Positions 1 to 10,862 of a DNA stretch of 64,000 nucleotides are shown piece after piece. The position numbers and the translations under genes were made by a program. Source of the stretch: Actinostola sp. cb2023. Lineage: Eukaryota; Cnidaria; Anthozoa; Actiniaria; Actinostolidae. The notes beneath the pieces were generated by a model that saw nothing but the letters and a program-made list of their open reading frames with translations, did no database searches and was not told the origin of the DNA. The DNA is taken from positions 186,001 through 250,000 of the forward strand of contig JAUJYZ010000411.1 of assembly GCA_033675265.1 (NCBI GenBank). The letters run 5' to 3'. Each line of letters starts with the position of its first letter. Within the stretch, counting starts at the first letter, position 1.

Positions 1-330
1 AACGAGATCACCAAAGAATTTCTTAAGTCACTTCTCAGGCTTCCAGATCAAGATCCACGTGCCAAAGAAGTTGTGGAAATGCTGTTAGCATTCATTGATA
101 ATGCTACGCAAGAAGTGCTTGGGAAATTTTTATGCTTTGTCACAGGGTCTAGGTCCAGCACAGCAGCACTGAAACCAGGTTGCATTAGAGTGACTGTTGA
201 AGACACACCCAGCATTTATGCATCTACGTGTATCTTACAATTGAAACTGCCATTGCACTTCATTGACCTTGCGCAGTTTGAAGCCAGCCTTTGTGCTGTG
301 ATTGACAGCACAACCTTCACTACTGTCTAG
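1..330 (+). CDS. HECT-type E3 ubiquitin ligase, C-lobe end (partial)
   Basis: Frame 1 is open from the first base of the window to the TAG at 328-330, so this is the 3' end of a gene beginning outside the window. The roughly 109 residues match the C-lobe of HECT ubiquitin ligases: an FVTGS segment, then a loop, then the block IYASTCILQLKLP. In HECT proteins the catalytic cysteine, which takes ubiquitin as a thioester, sits in a TC pair just before an LxLP motif, as here. The domain ends about 30 residues later, the usual HECT distance to the C-terminus. No intron is visible in this part. The N-terminal substrate-recognition region is not in view, so the subfamily (for example G2E3-like) cannot be named. 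Family call seen in sequence plus known motif; function inferred. Confidence 0.75.
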   Translation, partial: NEITKEFLKSLLRLPDQDPRAKEVVEMLLAFIDNATQEVLGKFLCFVTGSRSSTAALKPGCIRVTVEDTPSIYASTCILQLKLPLHFIDLAQFEASLCAVIDSTTFTTV

Positions 331-1443
331 TGAATAACTGCTTAGATTTTAATATGTTGTTGTTCTTTACATGTACATTATTTTACTGTTAAGAAATATA
401 GTACTATACATGTACATGTAGTAAGTGAAGGTGTTTTATCCTTTATTCAGTAGTAAGGTACATCCTTGACTGTTTTAACATTAAAATGATTATAAATGCA
501 TAGTTATATGATGATCGAGTTCAAACGTGTTCACACTATGACTAAACCGCTCGCGAGTGATCTACTTTAGTCTAGCTTAGTTCAATGAAAGGCCAGAATT
601 CCCACCAAAATCCAAGTTGATAGACGCGGCTGTGCAGTGATGTATGTATTCCTTCGCCTTTTTAAAGTTAGGATAATACTAAAGAAAACAACAAAATAAA
701 ACATTGAAACAATTATTGATGATACAAAGTGTATCAATCAATGTTATTGTTGTTATGGATACTCTCATAAAACAGTCCGCTGACCATATTCATATTCCAT
801 ATTCTATGTCGTAGTGTGAACACGGAAACCGCCCGCAATCAATCTTAGTGTGAATATGGCCTAATAGTAACTTGTTGAGTTATAAGGAACATCCAACTGT
901 GCTTATATAGTTAAAGATTCATGTTTGAATACTGAATAAAAAGAATATAGAAAGAAAATATTATAGATCCTGTAATCTGTGACCACCCTCAATGTCTTTG
1001 CATTTTCTGTAACAACAAACACCACATCAAAATCTGACAAACTGTATGTACTATATACAATATGAGCGGCTGATCAGTATGGGATTTACAAACTCTCGCC
1101 TATGGCTCGAGTTTGTAAATCCCATACAGATCAGACGCGAATATTGTATATTACTTATCGAATCCAACGATGTATAAGTGGATGTTTTACTATAATTTTG
1201 ATGATAGGAAACAGTTTGGCCGAAAAAATCCAAGTTAAAGTTGAATGCAAACGAGAACAATTCTGTGTCCGATTTACAGATGTATACTACGCTGATGATT
1301 TCTATTGTATTTCCTCATTAATTATTCATGAATTCGATAAGGAACAATATTCTAGTTATTCATAATCAAAGTGGGAGGGGCCATTGAGAAAATACTGTCA
1401 CATTGATGTAAGGTTACAGAATGACGTTATTGATACATTGAAG
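331..1443. other. Non-coding interval, AT-rich
   Basis: No supported gene. It contains a TGTACATGTA-rich patch near 370-421 just after the HECT stop, probably its 3' UTR, and one hairpin (listed separately). The small open frames at 1051-1365 run through the hairpin on both strands and show no family resemblance. Confidence 0.6.
1077..1127. repeat. Hairpin with CGCCTATGG loop
   Basis: Perfect 19-bp arms (1077-1095 and 1109-1127, GTATGGGATTTACAAACTC) around a 13-base loop containing CGCCTATGGC. It resembles other hairpins in the window whose loops also contain GCCTACGGC-like sequence. Confidence 0.8.
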
Positions 1444-2828
1444 TTACAATGTATATAAAAATGAAAGTGCCTCTTGATATAAATCAATACCAAAACTGTC
1501 TGAGTATCTGAGAGGATCAGAGTTGTTCATTAGCAGGGCCATAGCATTGTCATCAATATCAATATCCACATCTTCAAGTTCAACAATAGATAGCCCATCA
1601 TCATCTGGTCTTGGAGCAGATGGATCAAATCCATACCACTGCAGATCATCACTCTCTGAAATTGTAGAATCTACAAGATCTGAAATACCACATAGTGTAT
1701 GGTTCCTAATATCAAGCATCCCATTGGTCCACATTTGAATGGGAGACCAGTTACGTTCTGTGCGAAATGGGGTGCTGATTCCAAGCAGCAGCAAATGCAT
1801 CAAGGGCTTTGTTTATTCTAGGGAGATAAATATAATGTAGCACAAATATGTGCAGTCTATTGGTGCGCTGCAATATACTGGACTCTTCCATAGCTTGGAA
1901 TGTATAATAGTACATGTGGCACACTGTACAAAATACATCTCGCCAAAGTCGCTCAATTCTCTGATTGTGTACCGAAGAGCCTGCCAGATAACTACCTCTG
2001 TTTGCACCCCTTCTCTCCTCCATCAACTCCCAAACCTTAACATTCTCTCCCCCATGGTCAGTCCTAACCCTTGATGGCCAATGATATTGATTAGTGGCAG
2101 CAAGAAAACACTGCTGTACTGTTTCACTCCGGTTGTTTGTTGAACACCTTAAGAACACTATCAACCTTGAAAATCCATCGATACCACCATGTATAACAAA
2201 GCCCCAATTTACCAAACTGTGATGGCCATCTATATGCCACAAACTATTTGGCCCTGGGACGGAGTAAGATCTTCTGGAAATAGCTACAGCCCATCTTATG
2301 CGTGCATTAGTGGGATCAACACGACCAATGCTTTCTCGTACTCGGTGTCTCTGTATTCTAAGACCAAGTGATTTCAAGTGCCCACTTATAATTGAACAGC
2401 CAACGAGAGAACCATGCTGTCTAATGAACGGTTGAACAACCCCATCTAATTCTCCGTCCGTCATGTTGCTATATCCTGTTACTTCTTTGATACCAAATTC
2501 TGACACACGTCTTCTAATTGTCCACCTTGAAACAAGCAACATTTCGGAAATGGTTTTCCACGTAAACCCAAACGATCGTAATTGAATTAAAATATCCTCA
2601 CTTATGTTCAGCTTAGGTGCCAGGTGCGGCACTTGTTAAGACACCAGGAGAATGAACGGAATATATCGCCACGTTTGTACACTGTGAAGCTGATTCATGT
2701 GTCCTTGACCAGTCCAAAATCAAAATACGGAAATTTCTAAGAAGATTTTCAAGAAATGGAAGGCAATCCAAGCCGCTCGCTGATGTCAAGGATATAACCT
2801 GCTGAAGAGCAACAATTACAGACTCCAT
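1444..2828 (-). pseudogene. DDE integrase-core protein (rve family), frameshifted
   Basis: The main frame (2632 down to 1751) encodes an HTH-like N-terminus and a retroviral-type integrase core. The catalytic triad is visible: D135 in LWHIDGHH, D192 in RVRTDHGGENV and E227 in NQRIERLW. These motifs match a conserved integrase-core family seen in fish and cnidarian genomes, thought to derive from a DNA transposon (IS3EU-like origin is my guess). The C-terminal end, beginning FRTERNWSP and running to the stop at 1444, lies in another frame overlapping at about 1751-1803. The probable N-terminus (2613-2828) is in a third frame. So two frame breaks separate three pieces of one protein. Either this is a pseudogene or there are assembly indels; an intron is less likely, because the family sequence continues without a gap at the 3' break. 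Confidence 0.75.
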
Positions 2829-3725
2829 CCTTATAACAATGTTGTCTGTTGCACAGATGTCCGAAGAAAATCTATAACTCTCATAATCGTCTAATAATTA
2901 TAATAGTGACGCAAAGAATCGCTCCCACGAGTCGTTGTCATCCGCCATCTTGAAGCGAAGAGGGATAACACAGGAATCCCAAGCTTAGTTTTAATCGAAA
3001 GGAATTCTGGGTAGTTGAATACAAATATTATTCTTGAATGTTGAACAAATGTGAACGAGGATACAAAAACATTTATTTTTCTTAAATGTGAATTGATATC
3101 AACCTTGAAGAAAAATAATGACTACTAAAAATAATTACTGTTGAATGTGGATACGTATAGTAATGAATACAAATATTGACCTTAAACGTGAATGAAAACT
3201 TCTTGTGAATGTGAATAAATGTTATCCTTGAATTTTGCACCATTCCGCTTACCATAGTTTATTGTCCTCATTTGCATTATCTTTTAAAACAACACGTTCG
3301 GAGAAAAAATAAGCGCTAGTAGTACATGAATAAGATACTCAATCGTTTTTTTGCCATTTATAGTTTACAATGTATTTGCCATTTACGGCCCTTTTTAACA
3401 ACATTTACAACAAGCATGTTAGCATGCAATTACTACACGTGGTGACCTTGATTGAGTTATAAAGCCTTGAGGTCAGATACTGGCTCTCATATATATCCAG
3501 CGAGTAATGACCTTTAAACCGGGCTTTAAACTCAACAAACATAAACAGGAATGTTTTTTAAATGTAACTACAGTGAAACTCCTAATCGGTTGAATACATT
3601 GCAGAGGCCGAGCAAATCCTAGCTAATACTGACACCGTGCACAGATTTTACACCACGATAATGACGTTGCCACGGTTGTCACGTCATAACCACGCGTCAC
3701 GTGGTACAAATCAACCAACCAGAAG
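2829..3725. other. Non-coding, AT-rich, degenerate TGAATGTGAA repeats
   Basis: No gene seen. From about 3010 to 3235 the sequence is rich in degenerate copies of a TTGAATGTGAATA-like motif. The rest has no recognisable feature. Confidence 0.5.
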
Positions 3726-4069
3726 ATGGGAATTTGTACAAAAATTCTTCTTCATACTGGGCCATTTGTGAAGCCCAGAAATATGATCAGAAAACTGCCT
3801 CAGGGGAGCAAGACTGAAACAGTGGTGGACGAAATGAGGTCCTTACAGGAACTTGGTTATGGCACTCTGCATTGCCGGGGAGCAGTAAAGAAAGTTTTCT
3901 TTAAAGTACTTCCCACCAATTGCCCACAGAAAATCCCCTTCAAGTCGACAGAAAAGAGTACGAACAGCATTTCGTGAAGGAAGATAGTACGCTTCCAAGA
4001 GCCGAAGCAGCTATTTTCCGTGCACTTCATCCAGATGCAAAAGATCTAGAGTTAATACTAAGCTCATAA
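3726..4069 (+). pseudogene. Unknown protein fragment with one frame change
   Basis: Two open segments in different frames read like one protein. The first (3726 to about 3940) includes the stretch FVKPRNMIRKLPQGSKTET. The second (from about 3938 to the TAA at 4067-4069) includes EDSTLPRAEAAIFRALHPD. Composition is protein-like in both and the switch occurs near CCCCTTCAAG at 3935-3944. I do not recognise the family. It could be a fragment of a repeat-borne gene or a decayed exon. A polyadenylation-like AATAAA lies at about 4235. Confidence 0.4.
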
Positions 4070-5407
4070 AACTGAGAAAAACTGCTGTGACTGTACTGGA
4101 ACATGTTTGTTGCCTGTGTCTGTTATGTTCGTATGTATGTGTAACGAGGCAGATTCTTCGTACATTGCATTTATTTGTAAATCAAAAAAGATAAAAAGCC
4201 TACAAATCATACAAAATATATCATAAAAAATACTAAATAAAAGTTTACAATTTGCGGCCGAAACTATGACCGATAGACTTGTTGTCTACTAAACCGAGTG
4301 GTTGAGAGACTTCACAAACTTCACAGCCAAATAGCATAAATAACAAAAGAAAAACTATGCTAATTGATTTTTAAATGTATAGTTATAATATGCCTGGTTC
4401 GTTTGGATGATGATTATATAGCGACAATTAATATGAACTATTCTTGGTGGGCACTGCTGTAAATGCAAGTTCCTCGGCTGTATGTAATAAAACCAATTGA
4501 AGTTCTTCTGAAAGAGAGATAACAAATAAATCAATACTGTACTGCCAACATGGCGGACCAAAATCACGTTAATATTAAGGGGCGTAGCCAGGATTTTTGT
4601 GACGCAAAATTGTGAAATTCACGAAATAAATACACTTCGCCAGAAACTTCTGACTTCACTCAATTTAACACCTACTATTTCTTCTATAATTTCGGTTCGA
4701 TGCAATTGTTGGAAGTGTGAAAGGAAATAATTGTTTTTATTAACTTTTATTGTGATTAATTCCATTCACATAAAACTGGAAGTAAGGATAATAGGGCGTG
4801 GTACTATAGCTGGTCATGTAAAGAGGGCGGTACTCATAAAATATATTGCATTTTATGGAATATCCTTGTTAATGCAACACTCTTATCTAATTTTAAGAGA
4901 AAATTAATTCCACTGCTGTAAAACTGGAAGTAATCATTTTTGGGCGTGGCGCTACATCAGAAATTAGTCAGCATGTGGTCTTCTATCGTTGTGCCAATTT
5001 TCATGCTTGTAGCCAAAAACTGAACAATTCTGTACAATTTGTGCACCATATTCTTGCACTACTATGGACATATATCAAACCTATCGAACGAACTGCCCAA
5101 TAACACTAGGAAATGCAAAACTTTAATTATTCTTAAGAATAAAATTAAGACATTTCTTTAAAAAAAAACTTTTGATACCATCTTTTAAGTGTTAATCATA
5201 TACATTTAGGCATGTATATAGTATTTTATTACACAACTTGTAATCTTACAGTACAAATACGAGTACAAACATGACAGCGTATTACACGTTTTAGAATCCG
5301 GACACGTCAATTTTGCGCGCGCGCTCAGTTTGTTTCTTGTTTTGTCTGGTCGCAAGTAAAAGAAAGAGAAAAAGACGTTTGCTTTTTGTTGTCGTATAAT
5401 AAGCAAT
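4070..5407. other. Non-coding; possible hAT-type terminus
   Basis: No gene seen. At about 4579-4600 the sequence GGGGCGTAGCCAGG resembles a common hAT-type terminal repeat. I found no matching opposite end, so no element is called. Confidence 0.4.
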
Positions 5408-5544
5408 TTATTACACGGGTAGTTGTGTAATACGGCTGGATATTTTTACTCGTCTGTTTGTATTTTGACTCGCCTACGGCTCGTCAAAATACGGCACGGC
5501 TCGTAAAAATATCCAGCCGTATTACACAACTTCCCGTGTAATAA
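5408..5544. repeat. Long nested hairpin (foldback element)
   Basis: Arms of about 43 bp: 5408-5452 (TTATTACACGGG to TATTTTTACTCG) and 5502-5544 in reverse complement. A second inner pair (GTATTTTGACTCG with CGTCAAAATAC) lies around a CGCCTACGGC loop at about 5471-5480. It has no coding potential. Confidence 0.85.
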
Positions 5545-5566
5545 CCTCTATTTATTTATTAACAAG

Positions 5567-5653
5567 TATTATCATCATCATTATTATTATTTTTATTGTA
5601 AGGGGGTATTGGATAATTGTGCTGTATAAATTTATTATTATTATTATTATTAC
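5567..5653. repeat. Imperfect ATT/ATC microsatellite
   Basis: Two ATT-rich tracts (about 5567-5598 and 5630-5653) separated by a short unique spacer. Overlapping minus-strand frames encode only low-complexity polypeptides and are not genes. Confidence 0.7.
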
Positions 5654-7426
5654 CAAGGAATCGCATTTTGAGCGTATAAATGGTGTTTGTGTCCTCGTTA
5701 AGAAACGAACCTTGATGCGCATGCGTAACATTACACAGGAATCCCGTCGACAACAACTGAACAACAACAAATGAAGTTTGACTGAGTTTGATGGTCGTAA
5801 CTATTTATTTCACATATTTCACAGTGGTTTCATTCAGTTCAAAGTTTGTATTATTTATTATGTCGCTAAAAACAAAAAGGACAAGTACAAGTGCGAGTGC
5901 AGAGTTAGCTACCGATCGTTAGTCTTTATACGAGTTGACCGCTGACCGGAGGCCTGGTTGATTTACCGCAGGCCTGGTGGCAAGAGCACTCTCTCGTTGT
6001 TTACCGACAGGAAAGGAACTCTGGAACTGTCCGAATTTTTATTCAGTTGCTGTTTACGACTCGATTCAAACAACCACTCTTTCGTAACGTAAGAATGCCT
6101 CTATACTTTCACAGGTTTTGCAACGAGTACAACAGGTTATATGTCGGTCATGTCGAAATGACTCGACTGCTACATATTACATTACAAATCTTTCAGTTCT
6201 ACGGATTGCTTGGTTCTTTAGGTACGCTACAAAAGAATTTACATGGTTTTAACTCAACGATTTACGCTGTTTTTAACGGTTCTTTTATCATACTTACCAA
6301 GCCGCTCACTCGCCTACGCTGTCAACATGCGAGTGAGGGCTTGGCAGCAGATCACGTGTTCAGTCTCGCTTTCGTGCACGGTCGTTCCGTAACAGTTGCT
6401 TTATGGAGTTCTCGTTAGAGTTAGTATTGGTAATGTTATATTAATATGTTCTTTGAGTATTTTGTCATACCATTGTGTCTATTTTATTCCAGAACGGTCT
6501 CTTCATCGTTGTCAATAAAGTCTATATGAACATCAGGAGGTTGTTTCTTGAGCGTGTAAGACGTGAAGCTGTTTATACCTGATCTTTGCGTCCTATTTTA
6601 AACAATTGCCTCAAATGTTCACTCATACAACAGTAGATATTCAGTATCGGGTAGTTTATTCTCAAGATTTGGAGCTAGATTATGGAGTAAAATACTTAGC
6701 AATCTGCGTAAATTAAATAAGCAAATTGTTAAGCCAAAATTATGTCAAACACTATCCAAATTCCTTTTAACAGAAGATAGTTATGTTGACACTCGCTCAA
6801 TTGTAGTGTTTACTGTGTTTGCTGCCAATATCATGCAACACATTTGTAAGATGTACTTGGTAAATTGGATGATGCACCATCACTTTTTAAGCACTTTTTT
6901 TCTGCACTGTAGTAGGTACTCCTTGCAACATCAAACCCAATCAAAACACATATGCTACTGATTGCTGGGTCAGTAGGAACAACTGGGACAATTGGAATGT
7001 GTTCCAATGAGAAGAAGATAACAATGCAAATTTGTAGTATCTGTAGTAGCTGAAGCAAGTGCCAGCAAATTTCCCAGTTCTCCTATAATGAAAATAATAG
7101 TAATTAAGTAAAGATGGTACAGTATTTGTCACTCAGAAAGAGGTTTGCAAGTAAGTTCCTACACTAGATAACGTCGAGTGTAAATGAAGACTCGTACAAA
7201 TCTCCAGACGGTACATATGAACTTACATACGTCCTTACAAAAATAAGAATTACTTATTATTAAATTACCAGCATTAATGACAATTAACATGATCGAAATT
7301 GAACTCCAAATAATTAAATGCCCTTTTTGAATGAGCAAACCTTAAATTCTAAAAACATCTGCAAAATGGAAATAATTTCAGCAAAATGCAAAATAAATGC
7401 AGGGTTGTTAAGAGAGGATGTCAGTA
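5654..7426. other. Non-coding interval
   Basis: Nothing supported. A 123-codon frame at 6047-6418 has no recognisable motif or splice context and is treated as chance. Confidence 0.5.
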
Positions 7427-7828
7427 AGGACCGAGAATCTCCCGACACCTAAAAAAAAAATCGAATTTAATTTTCTGTTGCCATATAATTCCTTTTGATG
7501 ACCTCTTTTAGGGAAAATTTAGGAGAAATTTGCAGTTTTTAAAAACCTGTCTCACGACTGAAATTTTTCGGCTAAATTATAAGCCAACTTTGAACAGTCG
7601 GTTTGTGTTCACCTCTAGCTCTACAACAACGACATCCAGTAACCGTAATAAACGTTTCTTGGTCTTTTCCACTGTGCTATTTATTTTTCTGTTACTTTTG
7701 TAGGAATTTTTCAAATTTGGTTTTAAACAGGTATGCTGAGCGCCATAAACGGAACGTTAGCTTATAATTTAGCCGAAAATTGTCAGTTGTCAGGTGGGTT
7801 TTTTAGTTGTCGGGAGATTTTCGGTCCT
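7427..7828. mobile_element. MITE with AGGACCGA termini, TA target
   Basis: Terminal inverted repeats of about 22 bp (AGGACCGAGAATCTCCCGAC on the left, its near-complement at 7807-7828) are flanked on both sides by TA (7425-7426 and 7829-7830). The 402-bp interior has no coding frame. TA duplication points to a Tc1/mariner-type non-autonomous element. Confidence 0.75.
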
Positions 7829-7830
7829 TA

Positions 7831-8613
7831 GTCCCTAAACTAATCAAGACATGGGTGTTAATTGAAGTGCAAATATATATTTCATTAATAATTAGAGACA
7901 TTGTATTATTTATGGAGTATGACACTTTGAAAGTGGATGAGTATCATAGACTGAGCAAAATTATCAGTCTAAGCTGTTACGGTGGTAATGAAAAATTTAG
8001 AAGATGAGGCACAGACCCACCTCTTCCGCCCATTGGTCGACAAAGAGGAATATCAACGAAGTATACAAACATATAGGCTTAGACTCGTTGAAAGTTGCTG
8101 CCAGGAAAGAGTTTGTGCGCTACCACGTACGCAAACTGTGTGTACTGAAGAAGGCATACTGAGTTTGAGCTGATGAAATTGAAGAACTGAACACCTTAGA
8201 AGGCTACACAAAGAACAATGCAATATTTATTGTTAATATATATCTACAACATATAAGAAATTATGGGATATCTTAATTCCAATGTATTTTTCTGATAACT
8301 CCTTACCATAGAAGGGAAAAATATATCTCAAACTATCCAAAAAATTATTCATATTTTGTATGAGGTATAGACTTTTAATATGATCACTAAGTGATAATAT
8401 GTAATTGTAGAATAGTACAACTACGTCATCATGGCAAGGGCGTTTAGCGTGGTTCCTTGATTATAGTCACTTTCATTCTTGGTTGTCAAATTAGCTACAG
8501 TGTAATGCACCAGTCAATGTAAATCCCCTTTTCTTTGGATCCCCCAGTTATGGTCAGTATGCTGTACTGTGTTTTACATCTTGTATGTTGTCAGTGTTTT
8601 TATATTTTATTTT
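7831..8613. other. Non-coding interval
   Basis: No supported gene. It contains one copy of an ATGCACCAGTCAATGT motif at about 8505-8520, repeated in inverse orientation near 14501. It ends at the gypsy target site. Confidence 0.5.
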
Positions 8614-8618
8614 GTGAC

Positions 8619-8805
8619 TGTACTGATTTGAACGTTTGTTATTATCGTGTATTGATTGGGCTACCTGTGTTTTCATGTGCCTGCAATTAGTCAGCGGTCA
8701 TTTTAGTTTGCGACAGGCCGCCATGTTTTGTTTATAACATGCAGTTTGAGGTTTATCAGAATAAAGCCTTTGAAACGGCACTCTATCGTCTTATAGTTTA
8801 CTACA
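8619..8805 (+). repeat. 5' LTR of gypsy element
   Basis: 187 bp, TGTACTGATTTG to TTTACTACA, identical by eye to 12409-12595. An AATAAA polyadenylation signal is at about 8760-8765. The R region probably starts at about 8753, judging from the self-complementary primer site. Confidence 0.95.
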
Positions 8806-8806
8806 A

Positions 8807-8819
8807 TTTATTCTGATAA
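8807..8819 (+). promoter_or_regulatory. Primer-binding site, apparently self-priming
   Basis: TTTATTCTGATAA, one base after the 5' LTR, is the exact complement (13 of 13) of TTATCAGAATAAA at 8753-8765 inside the LTR. No TGG-type tRNA primer site is seen. In Tf1/sushi-type elements the transcript's own 5' end folds back and primes minus-strand synthesis; the geometry here fits that. Seen in sequence; mechanism inferred. Confidence 0.65.
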
Positions 8820-8823
8820 CTCA

Positions 8824-9159
8824 ATGGATAAAGTCCTACGTCCCGAACGCCTGGAAACGGATCCAAACAGCGTTGGAGCTTCGAAAGAATGGATCCACTG
8901 GAAGCGAACCTTCGAAAACTTCCTCTCAGTATTAAGCGACAAAGACGTCAACAAATTCGGTGTATTAATCAACTTTATCTCACCCTCGATCTTTCAATAC
9001 GTCGAAGAGTGTACGACCTATGAATATGCCATCGAAGTTCTGCAAAATATCTACGTGAAGCCACGGAATGAGATCTACGCTCGATACATACTCGCCACTC
9101 TCGACGACAGCAATCCAACGAGACTCTCGACGAGTATCTACAAGCTCTTAAGTCCTTGA
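8824..9159 (+). pseudogene. gag N-terminal part of gypsy element
   Basis: The ATG at 8824 starts a 111-codon frame. The start MDKVLRPERL and the segment EWIHWKRTFENFL are typical of invertebrate gypsy gag proteins, which form the particle shell. The frame runs off at about 9123, where a single missing base moves the reading to the next frame; after that the true continuation reads as a helical segment ending KSLSKDCNF. The break therefore lies in the capsid region, not at a usual programmed frameshift site, and no slippery heptamer is obvious. Confidence 0.8.
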
Positions 9160-10862
9160 GCAAAGACTGTAACTTCAAGTCTGTCACGGCTGTTAAATAC
9201 TGCGAGGAAGGTGTTAGAGATGCCTTCATTACGGGACTTCAATCGAACCAAATTCGACAAAGGTTACTGGAAAACAAGACACTTGACTTAAAAACAATGT
9301 TTGACCAGGCTCGTGCTCTAGAGTCTGCTATGCGTACTTCTGAATCCTACATGGCCCCTCAGCCCTCCTTCAACGCTGCAGTCCCTCCTACTCCACCTGA
9401 CCCGGTCCAACTTGACCACAACACCCTGGCCGCTGCTCAACATGAAGAACAAACATGTTTCTTCTGTGGTAACACCAAGCATCCTCGTTCTAAATGCCCA
9501 GCTCGTGATGCCACCTGTAACAAATGTCAAAAAAAAGGGCACTTTGCGAAAGCATGCCGTGGAAAGTCAAGCAAACCCAAAGAGGGATTTTCAGCTGCAA
9601 TCTGGTCCCCAACACTCGCCACCACAGGGACCCCAGAATCCCTCAAGAAGTCATCAGCTACGGTAGAAATTAACGCGGGATGGAAAGTCAAGGCTCTCTT
9701 CGACAGTGGAAGTAGTGAAAGTTTCATCCACCCTAGCCTGGTGGAAGCAGCAGCTATAACCATTCATCCGTCCTCCAGTACTGTCTCCATGGCGACGTCA
9801 GCATTTTCTACAAAAGTGACAGGGTGCTGCATTGTTGACCTCGCCTATCAAGGAAGGGTATACAAAGGTTTTCATCTGTCAGTACTACCAGGACTTTGTG
9901 CAGACCTTATCCTGGGACTCAATTTTCAGTCGCAGCACGAAAGTGTTACTTTCAATTATGGTGGTCCAAAACCATCCTTATCTATCTGTGGTCTATCTAT
10001 ACTGAACATGGATCCACCAGCACCGTTTGCAAACCTGACTGCAGATTGTCATCCTATCATCACTAAGTCAAGACGTTACAGTCAAGAAGATCTGGCCTTC
10101 ATCAATGGAGAAGTGGAGAGGCTACTCAAAGAAGGCATCATAGAGCCGAGTCAATCTCCATGGCGAGCTCAAGTTGTAGTGACTAAAGACGAAAACCACA
10201 AGAAACGACTGGCCATAGACTACTCCCAGACTATCAACCGATTTACACTACTAGATGCCTTCCCATTACCCAGAATCAATGACACTATCAACGACATTGC
10301 TCAGTACCGAGTCTTCAGCACCGTCGACCTGAAGAGCGCATACCACCAAGTGTCCCTCAAAGACGAAGACAGACCATATACCGCTTTCGAAGCTCGAAAT
10401 GGCCTCTTCCAGTTTACACGTCTTCCTTTTGGTGTGACTAATGGAGTGGCGTGCTTCCAAAGGGAGATGATGAAACTTGTGCAAGAAGAAGATCTTAAAG
10501 CGGTATTCCCTTACCTGGACAACATCACCATCTGTGGTAAAAACCAAGAAGACCATGACAAAAACCTGACATGTTTTCTTGAAGCCGCTAAACAAAAGAA
10601 CATAACATACAATGATGATAAGAGCATCTTTTCAACCCGGCGCCTTCCGATCCTGGGATATGTCATCGAAGAAGGAACCATCTGCCCGGATCCTGAACGG
10701 CTACGACCGCTGCGTGAGCTTCCTGTTCCACATGACACCAAGGCCCTCAATAGATGCCTGGGGTTATTCTCTTACTATTCACGATTTGGATCCCGGCATA
10801 CTCTGACCGCATCAAGCCAATCACCAGCGCAAAGTCATTCCCTTTACCTCAAGAGGCTGTAA
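9156..10862 (+). pseudogene. gag nucleocapsid, protease and reverse transcriptase
   Basis: One open frame of 568 codons. Two CCHC zinc knuckles: C101, C104, H109, C114, and C121, C124, H129, C134. The aspartic protease motif LFDSGSS is at about 181-187. Reverse transcriptase motifs follow: the first catalytic aspartate in STVDLKSAYHQ (D391), then RLPFGVTNG, then YLDN at 453-456. The usual motif is YxDD, so the second aspartate is replaced by N. I recall YLDN occurring in some invertebrate gypsy lineages, so this may be a lineage trait rather than damage. Homology ends near 10790, where a small indel shifts the frame into the RNase H-integrase part. The bases upstream of 9156 back to about 9123 also belong to this frame. 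Confidence 0.9.

Noticed and set aside
6047..6418. 123-codon frame on the plus strand
   Set aside because: No domain, no splice context, composition not clearly coding.
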